From contig JBAXTB010000169.1 in NCBI GenBank assembly GCA_037130425.1, forward strand, positions 1 through 11,901: a stretch of 11,901 nucleotides of DNA, read 5' to 3'. Each line of letters starts with the position of its first letter. Position 1 is the stretch's first letter. Below, piece after piece: positions 5,889 through 11,901 of this stretch. Source of the stretch: M3007 sp037130425. Lineage in GTDB: Bacteria > Bacteroidota > Bacteroidia > Chitinophagales > Saprospiraceae. Under the pieces are notes generated by a model. That model worked only from the letters and a program-made list of their open reading frames with translations, was not told where the DNA came from and searched no databases. Both the position numbers and the translations under genes were made by a program.

Positions 5889-5948
5889 GCCGACAGGTTT
5901 GTGTAAACAAGCGCATTTAATTCACTTCGTCTACACAAACCCATCGGC
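5889..5948. repeat. Long hairpin between the giant exported protein gene and the barrel gene
   Basis: GCCGACAGGTTTGTGTA (5889-5905) pairs with TACACAAACCCATCGGC (5932-5948), 15 of 17 positions, around a 26-base loop. The loop can partly continue the stem (AAGCG with CACTT). No T-run follows on either strand, so it is not a standard terminator. It begins 14 nt after the upstream gene's stop and lies 37 nt before the barrel gene's ATG. It could stabilise the upstream message, mark a processing site or reduce read-through. Confidence 0.65.
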
Positions 5949-5961
5949 GTCACTGCCGCTT

Positions 5962-8900
5962 TTATAACCCGGATGGGTCAAATTGTCGCCCTATACCGAA
6001 CCATTTGATGGTTCGTTCTCCCATTCCGGGCGCATCAATATGTATCAGATACACACCACTTGCTACCGGAATTCCTTTACTATTTTTCAAATCCCATTCT
6101 ATATCAGGCGCAATTTGAGAATATGCTTCGTACGATTCGTTCCGATCGTATTTGCGGATAAATTTGCCGTCAAGCGAATAGATGGTTACCGTACATTTTG
6201 CCGGCAAATTGGTAATTCTAATGATATTGGTAAACTGTGAAGTTTCATACTTCGAATAACCGTAATACGGATTCGGTACTGTTTTCACAGAATCCAGCGC
6301 ATTTTCAATTTGCACCGTACTCAGCGGTTGCGCCTGACGGTTCCGCACACTAATCAAATATTTCGGATGGCCGTTTTTCACCGAATGGTTGCCGCTTTGG
6401 CTCCACCAGGTTTTATACGAGTGATCTACCCGAAGTTTGATAATTGCATCATTTGGAATCAATCCGTCTTTCAGCGATTTCATTTTTGTACCGGTGCGCA
6501 AAATTGGCATACCAGCCCAAGCAATGTTACGGATTTGAGCCTGTTTTCTGGAATATACGCTACTTCCTGAATAACGCTCAGGCGTGAATGCCATACGGAT
6601 AGAATCACAGCCGTCATATTTAGAATACGACACATACATCCAGTGTTGACCCCCCAAAACATAATCAGGGAAGTCTCTCGCAATGTCACTTCTAAAGAAT
6701 TGATCGGTCGGATTCCAGAGCATGTCGCGTCCGGTGAATTTCGGATTTAATTTTGATGAGAAGCAAGAGTTTTCACCGAAGAATACATTCAAGCGTTGTC
6801 CAGTTTCCACATCCACGGCATAGCCCGGGAACCAACCCATACCGCGCAATTCCTTACCAGCGACCGGCGATCCGTCATTTGGATTTAGCGCTCCATCCGG
6901 ATCAGGCAATCCGTCACCATTGTTATCATCTTTGCCTACGGAAAGTGCGTAACGCAGGTCAAATGACTGCCGCTTTCTGGATGCCGGGCTTTCTGTTTGT
7001 TGTGCAGTATCGCGAGTTGATTTGTACGTAACGGTATCAGTATAGTACACCGAAGCAGATTCAACGATCGCACAGCGACTCCATTTTGATTTATCACTGG
7101 TCAATACAATGTCAACATTCGGCAACAAGCGAAGGCGGCTTCTCCGTGTATCTTCACTACTTACATTGGCAAATACAGCCCCCGAATTGAAACTACCCTG
7201 CGGGAGATTGGCGAATTTATCCGTCCAGGCCGGCGTAACCACCCTGGTTGCAAGCACATTATCAGCCGGAATACGCCAGTTTGCCAATACATAAGGAACA
7301 AACCAACCGTTATTTGCATCGTCAGCCACGCCTAATGTGCTTAATCCACCTTTCGGATCGAGCGGAATACCATCGCCATTTTGGTCATAGTCCGGATCCA
7401 ATGGTTCTGTTGTTCGGACATAGTTAAACGGCCCGCTCGGTTGATCGGCAAAGCCGGCCAGCCATGGATTGTTCTGATCGGCATATTCTATTTCCATTCC
7501 GATGGCGCCGTTTCTGTCATCTGCCAGATCGCCGGGATTAGCCGTTTGACCTATTGTAATAGAGAAGCCGTATTCGCGTACCAATTGTTCATTCAATTTT
7601 TCAATTGATTTTTCGGACGCAATGGTTTGACCGTCAGCCAAGCGGCGCAATACCCAACGGGCATCTTTGTCTATTTTACTGTCGTTGTTATCTGAATCTA
7701 CAAACTGCAATTCAAAATCGCCGTCTTTCACTTCAAACGGGTTGAAGATTGTTACGGTAATTGGCGCACGGCCCGGTTTATAAGTCAGGGTGCTGTCGAA
7801 ATTGCTGTCAAGCAGTTTTGCTCTGGTTGCATCGTTCAGATCGAGGAAATTGCCGCCTGCGCCTGCGCCTTCCAAACGCGTAACTTCCAAACCGTCACCG
7901 TAAGAAGAATTCAGTGCCTGATCTACGATTGGTCTTGGAATAACGGTGTAAATTTTGATCTGGGTACCATCGCCTGATTTACGGCCAGGCAGGTATGCCC
8001 GGTCTTGACCAGTCGCTTTCGGTTGCGCCAAAGGATTGAAGTTCTCGTAATTGTTATAAGCGTAGGCAACCACAGCATAATAATATTTTTTGTGGTTGAC
8101 CAACGAACGGTCGTTTCCTAATGCAAATTTATCTTCCTTGATTTGGAAAGTCCGACGAATACCGCCATCAGGCGCATTAATCTTTTCTTCCGGGAAATAA
8201 ACCAGTTTTTTCGTAAACGGATCTTTCGTGGATATCCAGTTGTAAATTTTGCTTACGCCATTTTTAACGTCAACCGTATAAACCGGGCGGCTCTTTTCAG
8301 CATTATCAAAATCCGCAGTCGATACATTTGGATCTTTCAACTGATACACAATGTAACCTTCAAATTTGAAATAGGTCGACTCCTTAATTAAAGAGTCCGT
8401 GCTGTTGCGCAATGATTCGGGCGCTAAGAAATCCTGTTGGTGGTAGCCTTCATTAACATTGTTGGATGGCGCGACGTTGGCCAATACGGCCACTAATTCC
8501 TCGTCCAATTCAACCCAGCTTACATCCGGAGCATCCGGACCGTCAAGCAATTCAAAGCAGTTGTCGAACAAGCCTTGTGCAAGGTTATCTGCCCGGAATA
8601 AACCATCTAAGCTTGGATTCGGGTATTCCTGTTCGGGCACCCAAGGCAAACCAATAATCAGCTCATTTACAGCGCCCGGTTTGAGTGTAAAGGGACCAGT
8701 AGCCTGTAAGGTACGACGGTCGCCCTTAGGCAGGTTGGCCGTCACCATCGACCAGCCGGCAGGGTTGTCAGGCGCCTCTGTAAAGCAGTAGTGTACTAAT
8801 TTTGCGTTTGGATCATTACTGTATCCGCTTCCGCCATAGGTAAGCCGTTTGCCATCGCGCCAGCTGCCTGTGATGTAGTTATAATATTCGGCAGGCGCTG

Positions 8901-10089
8901 TCGGATCCCAAGTAGCAGAGTTATTGCCACCAGTACCAGTACGGTTGTAATACATGAAAGAGGACATACCGATTTCATTGCCGAAAGTATCCAATGGACC
9001 GCGGAAATAGTCGCAACCCAAAATTGGAATTTTAGTTCCGTAAGTCGGCGTACTACCATTACCTACATTACAGGTAGCCCCTGGATCACCGTCAATTGCG
9101 TCCTGGTTGTACACATACATCAAACTCTTTGTCGTATCACAACCGATAAAGTCATCTTCAGAGCAACCCAAATCCGGGTCGAGCCACATGGCAAAGAACA
9201 TGGAGTCGATACGTTCCGTTGCACGGTTGATCAATTTATACCGGTGGAAGGTCATATCGTTCAATTCGTCATTGGTCAAATAACCGAACGCCTGAACCTG
9301 AACTTCCATTTGAATTGGTTTCCCACCGGTTTTTGCGTGCGGCGCGCCTGCGCCCTGGTCGTTGTAAATCCAAAAGATCATTTCGTCCGGGTAGCGGTTC
9401 AATGGGCATCTCTTGATTTCAATGGAAGGATAGTCCCCTTTGAGCGGGTCGTACTTCGTATCGTCATCGGCATCAAAAAATCCTGCAAGCGCCTGTTTGG
9501 TATCGGGCAAATCAAAGCCCCAAACATCGGCAAAATACTGATTGCCGCGTGCCGGCCAGCCTCTTACGCCGATTGGAATATCTGCCGGGTTGAGGTTTCC
9601 TTCCGCAATGTTTTTTAAGTGTCTGCGGATTTCTTCACCCGTTACGCGGAAGTGGCGGTCCCAGTTCGAACAGGTGGTTTGATCGGTAATACCACCAGAT
9701 TCTGTTAAAGGACCAGGCCAGAAGTCATTTTTACCGTCGTTGCGGTAATCCTGACAAGCCAGTTTAAGGTTATTCCCTGGGTCAATACCGCCCAGCCATA
9801 CAGAACCTGCAAAAATAGAGGACACCTCTTGCTGACCTGTTGAAACATCAACTTTCGGTACAATATAGCGCCCGTCTTTAAAATCCCACCAACAGTCGCC
9901 ACCGCCCAACAGACGCGCCCGTACATTGTTGATTTCCTGGTCGATTTGCGACTTGGAATTAGAACATACATCGCGGTATTGAGCTTTGTTCTGATGGGCA
10001 GCCTTTTTGACATAATCAGGCACGTGCGCGGAAGCGCCCAATCCTGCCAATATCAGCATCGCTGTTATCCAAAGTTTGTAAATACGCAT
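5962..10089 (-). CDS. Giant exported protein with FlgD/T9SS-like C-terminal domain
   Basis: This 1375-residue protein has a Sec signal peptide, cleaved near GASA-H22. The N-terminal half is rich in Trp, Gly and Asp, with many Cys (GGDCWW, KRCP, LGCSEDDFIGCD) that may form disulfides outside the cell. A 'KYYYAVVAYAYNNY' segment near residue 670 resembles a fibronectin-type strand. Two acidic loops resemble calcium-binding dockerin or thrombospondin-3 loops: D900-x-D902-x-N904-G-D906-G-I-P, and D1054-D-N-N-G-D1059-G-L-P-D. The last 105 residues begin with VPNPYYGY (1271-1278) and contain TIYSLDGKF (1302-1310) and GIPVASGVYLI (1339-1349), the layout of FlgD-Ig or T9SS type A sorting domains. T9SS export is an inference, supported by the PorV/PorQ-family gene just downstream. 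No catalytic motif was recognised. It is preceded by the TonB receptor (132-bp gap). Confidence 0.85.
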   Translation of the reverse strand: MRIYKLWITAMLILAGLGASAHVPDYVKKAAHQNKAQYRDVCSNSKSQIDQEINNVRARLLGGGDCWWDFKDGRYIVPKVDVSTGQQEVSSIFAGSVWLGGIDPGNNLKLACQDYRNDGKNDFWPGPLTESGGITDQTTCSNWDRHFRVTGEEIRRHLKNIAEGNLNPADIPIGVRGWPARGNQYFADVWGFDLPDTKQALAGFFDADDDTKYDPLKGDYPSIEIKRCPLNRYPDEMIFWIYNDQGAGAPHAKTGGKPIQMEVQVQAFGYLTNDELNDMTFHRYKLINRATERIDSMFFAMWLDPDLGCSEDDFIGCDTTKSLMYVYNQDAIDGDPGATCNVGNGSTPTYGTKIPILGCDYFRGPLDTFGNEIGMSSFMYYNRTGTGGNNSATWDPTAPAEYYNYITGSWRDGKRLTYGGSGYSNDPNAKLVHYCFTEAPDNPAGWSMVTANLPKGDRRTLQATGPFTLKPGAVNELIIGLPWVPEQEYPNPSLDGLFRADNLAQGLFDNCFELLDGPDAPDVSWVELDEELVAVLANVAPSNNVNEGYHQQDFLAPESLRNSTDSLIKESTYFKFEGYIVYQLKDPNVSTADFDNAEKSRPVYTVDVKNGVSKIYNWISTKDPFTKKLVYFPEEKINAPDGGIRRTFQIKEDKFALGNDRSLVNHKKYYYAVVAYAYNNYENFNPLAQPKATGQDRAYLPGRKSGDGTQIKIYTVIPRPIVDQALNSSYGDGLEVTRLEGAGAGGNFLDLNDATRAKLLDSNFDSTLTYKPGRAPITVTIFNPFEVKDGDFELQFVDSDNNDSKIDKDARWVLRRLADGQTIASEKSIEKLNEQLVREYGFSITIGQTANPGDLADDRNGAIGMEIEYADQNNPWLAGFADQPSGPFNYVRTTEPLDPDYDQNGDGIPLDPKGGLSTLGVADDANNGWFVPYVLANWRIPADNVLATRVVTPAWTDKFANLPQGSFNSGAVFANVSSEDTRRSRLRLLPNVDIVLTSDKSKWSRCAIVESASVYYTDTVTYKSTRDTAQQTESPASRKRQSFDLRYALSVGKDDNNGDGLPDPDGALNPNDGSPVAGKELRGMGWFPGYAVDVETGQRLNVFFGENSCFSSKLNPKFTGRDMLWNPTDQFFRSDIARDFPDYVLGGQHWMYVSYSKYDGCDSIRMAFTPERYSGSSVYSRKQAQIRNIAWAGMPILRTGTKMKSLKDGLIPNDAIIKLRVDHSYKTWWSQSGNHSVKNGHPKYLISVRNRQAQPLSTVQIENALDSVKTVPNPYYGYSKYETSQFTNIIRITNLPAKCTVTIYSLDGKFIRKYDRNESYEAYSQIAPDIEWDLKNSKGIPVASGVYLIHIDAPGMGERTIKWFGIGRQFDPSGL

Positions 10090-10221
10090 TTTTTTAATGT
10101 TTAATTGTTCTAAAATGAATCTATTGCAATAAATTTTGCAAAAGAATCAAAGATTTTTTATTGTCTCCGGCTTCGGATTTTACGGCGAACCAAAGGTCTG
10201 AACCCGTTTATCCGGCCGTCA

Positions 10222-11901
10222 TTAGAATCCTAATACGGCGCCGACATAAATTCGACGCGGCTGTGCGTATTTGCCAGGGTTTGACAACAACCAGGAATAA
10301 GAATCCCGATAAGCTTGTTGGTTCAGGCCCTGTTCTGCAATACCACGCAGTACAGATCTGCCATCAGGAGATGCAAGGTAGCCATCGTTCGTAGCAGAAC
10401 CGGTAGCGCCGTACACACCGATTACGTTCAGTGCGTTCAACAAGTTGGAAGCCCGTAAGTACACGTTGATACTCAGCGGATTTTTCCCTTTTGTCGTAAG
10501 ATCGAATGATTTATCAACGCGGAGGTCTACGTTTATACGCCAAGGCAAGCGACTACCGTTTACCGAGCCTACCGTACCGGCGCCGTCAAAGCGCGTAGGG
10601 CGTATTTTGGCGGTATATGGGCGACCGGAAACAGCCGAAACAATTAAGTTTACCCCAAAATTAGCCAAAACATCTTTGCCGGCAATCCGTGGGCCGTTGT
10701 ACGCTTTTCCATCGTCGAAACGATAGTCAATAATAGCCTGGATGTTGTGGCGTTCGTCAAAGTTCAGCGGGAACAACGTGCGGATATTACCGCGGGTCGT
10801 CAAACCTTTTTGCGACTCGGCATCCGAACCGGTACCATCTGCAAATTGCAGGGTGTATGCCAACTTCAGTTCTGTGTTTTGAATACGGCGCAAGTCGTAT
10901 TGCAGGGTGAAGCCCTTTACGGTACCAAAGTCAACGTTGCCATAAGTATCATAACGGCCGATAACCGGTACATACAACACGGTACGACGCTGAATCATAT
11001 CGCGCATTTCGCGGTAATAAGCCGAGAATTTGAGCGCTGAGTTTTGATTCAAACGCTGTTGGAAACCTACTTCGTAGTCAACTACGCGTTCTGGTTTCAG
11101 GTTGGCGTTGTTTGATGGCGTACGACCTGGAGTGTAAAAGTAGAAATAATCCAAAGGCGTAACCTCCCAGTTGCTCGGCGGGCGCTGTACCAACACATCA
11201 TAGTGTGCAAAGAAGTTAGCGTCTTTAGAAATCGGGAAAGAGAATGCCAGACGTGGAAGCCAGTTTACTTGCGGCTTGTAATCTTCAAAAGAAGAATTCG
11301 GGTTAAAATTCGGGTCTTCGATCGGTGTGGCAACGTTACCACGTGAAGAAGAGTAGTCAGAGTACATCGGCGTAACAACACCGCCACCAAAAATCACGTT
11401 ACCATCATTTGCCTGCGTTCCATCGGCAAAATACCAGGTATTTCCATTGCGGAATGCCTTCGGCCTAAGGTTCTGTGGGCTTTCCACGTACACTTTGTAG
11501 TCATCGCCGATCGTACCCGGACGCGCAGGCGTGCCAGGAATGGTCGCGTAGTAATCTTTCGCCGACATTACATTGTACAGCGAGTATTGGTCGCGCATTA
11601 CCTTGGTATTCAAGTCAAAACGTTCAACCCGCAAACCGAGGCTGAAAATCATTTTGTTAAACGTAAACTTGTCTTTCAAAAACGCCGCCTGATACAAAGG
11701 TTGTAATGCTGCTACCGGGAAACTCCGGATACCGTCTGCATCTTTTGCCGTAAAGAAATCGTTAAATACAACGTTGTCATTTACTTTATTACCCTTGAAA
11801 TCATAACCGCGATAGTTCACTAAATTTTGTTCCATCAATTCGCGTGGCGCGAACATATCAAGGCTCAATTGTTCCGGCGTCAGGCTGTGAATATTTACCC
11901 A
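10222..11901 (-). CDS. TonB-dependent receptor, C-terminal beta-barrel (cut by window edge)
   Basis: The 559 visible residues are the C-terminal part of a TonB-dependent outer-membrane receptor. The frame stays open to the last base of the window; a TTG at 11868 is internal and not a start. Recognisable barrel features are 'NANLKPERVVDYEVGFQQ', 'DERHNIQAIIDYRF', 'SGRPYT', 'LPWRINVDLRVDKSF' followed by 'NLLNALNV', and a final strand 'RIYVGAVLGF' ending in Phe, the usual C-terminal signal for barrel insertion. The plug, and any carboxypeptidase-regulatory-like N-terminal domain, would lie beyond the edge, so the substrate cannot be named. It is upstream of the giant exported protein with a 132-bp gap containing no clear terminator, so an operon is likely. 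A neighbouring SusD-like lipoprotein, expected in a classical Sus pair, is not present on this side. Confidence 0.92.
   Translation of the reverse strand, partial: WVNIHSLTPEQLSLDMFAPRELMEQNLVNYRGYDFKGNKVNDNVVFNDFFTAKDADGIRSFPVAALQPLYQAAFLKDKFTFNKMIFSLGLRVERFDLNTKVMRDQYSLYNVMSAKDYYATIPGTPARPGTIGDDYKVYVESPQNLRPKAFRNGNTWYFADGTQANDGNVIFGGGVVTPMYSDYSSSRGNVATPIEDPNFNPNSSFEDYKPQVNWLPRLAFSFPISKDANFFAHYDVLVQRPPSNWEVTPLDYFYFYTPGRTPSNNANLKPERVVDYEVGFQQRLNQNSALKFSAYYREMRDMIQRRTVLYVPVIGRYDTYGNVDFGTVKGFTLQYDLRRIQNTELKLAYTLQFADGTGSDAESQKGLTTRGNIRTLFPLNFDERHNIQAIIDYRFDDGKAYNGPRIAGKDVLANFGVNLIVSAVSGRPYTAKIRPTRFDGAGTVGSVNGSRLPWRINVDLRVDKSFDLTTKGKNPLSINVYLRASNLLNALNVIGVYGATGSATNDGYLASPDGRSVLRGIAEQGLNQQAYRDSYSWLLSNPGKYAQPRRIYVGAVLGF

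Noticed and set aside
10090..10221. Promoter or terminator between the TonB receptor and the giant protein gene
   Set aside because: AATCTTTG only partly matches the -7 box with no good upstream box, and the only stem near TCCGAAGCCGGA is 4 bp, so nothing was called.
11866..11868. TTG start for the TonB receptor
   Set aside because: The frame is open to the window edge and a real receptor needs a plug domain upstream, so this codon is internal.

Overview
The window looks like a chromosome fragment of a Bacteroidota bacterium, probably Saprospirales-like. This rests on a TonB-dependent receptor next to a giant secreted protein with a type IX secretion (T9SS)-style C-terminal fold and a PorV/PorQ-family barrel, on start codons without Shine-Dalgarno sequences but with A/T-rich leaders, and on promoter matches to the Bacteroidota consensus TTTG-N19-TAnnTTTG. 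The genus is inferred from gene content only. Every convincing gene lies on the minus strand, so transcription runs from high to low coordinates.

Layout in transcription order. (1) 11901-4802 is an outer-membrane/secretion module: the C-terminal barrel of a TonB-dependent receptor cut by the window edge, a 1375-residue exported protein with a FlgD/T9SS-like C-terminal domain, and a PorV/PorQ-family barrel. A long hairpin sits between the last two, and a strong intrinsic terminator follows the module. (2) 4801-3602 is a housekeeping pair, greA followed 5 bp later by a HIT-family hydrolase. The best promoter for greA lies upstream of the terminator that ends the previous operon, so the greA leader appears to run through an intrinsic terminator, a tiny upstream ORF and a second long hairpin. 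(3) 3525-2452 is a GH113-like glycoside hydrolase with its own promoter, probably exported or a lipoprotein. (4) 2267-161 holds two tandem paralogs with a helix-turn-helix-like N-terminus and a large C-terminal domain I do not recognise. (5) 1-146 carries two copies of an imperfectly palindromic element at an 83-bp period.

The least ordinary parts are the greA leader (4602-4771), the HTH paralog pair with its unassigned C-terminal domain, and the hairpin repeats in the gaps. No mobile element, CRISPR array, tRNA or rRNA was seen. Overlapping plus-strand reading frames look like shadows of the minus-strand genes.
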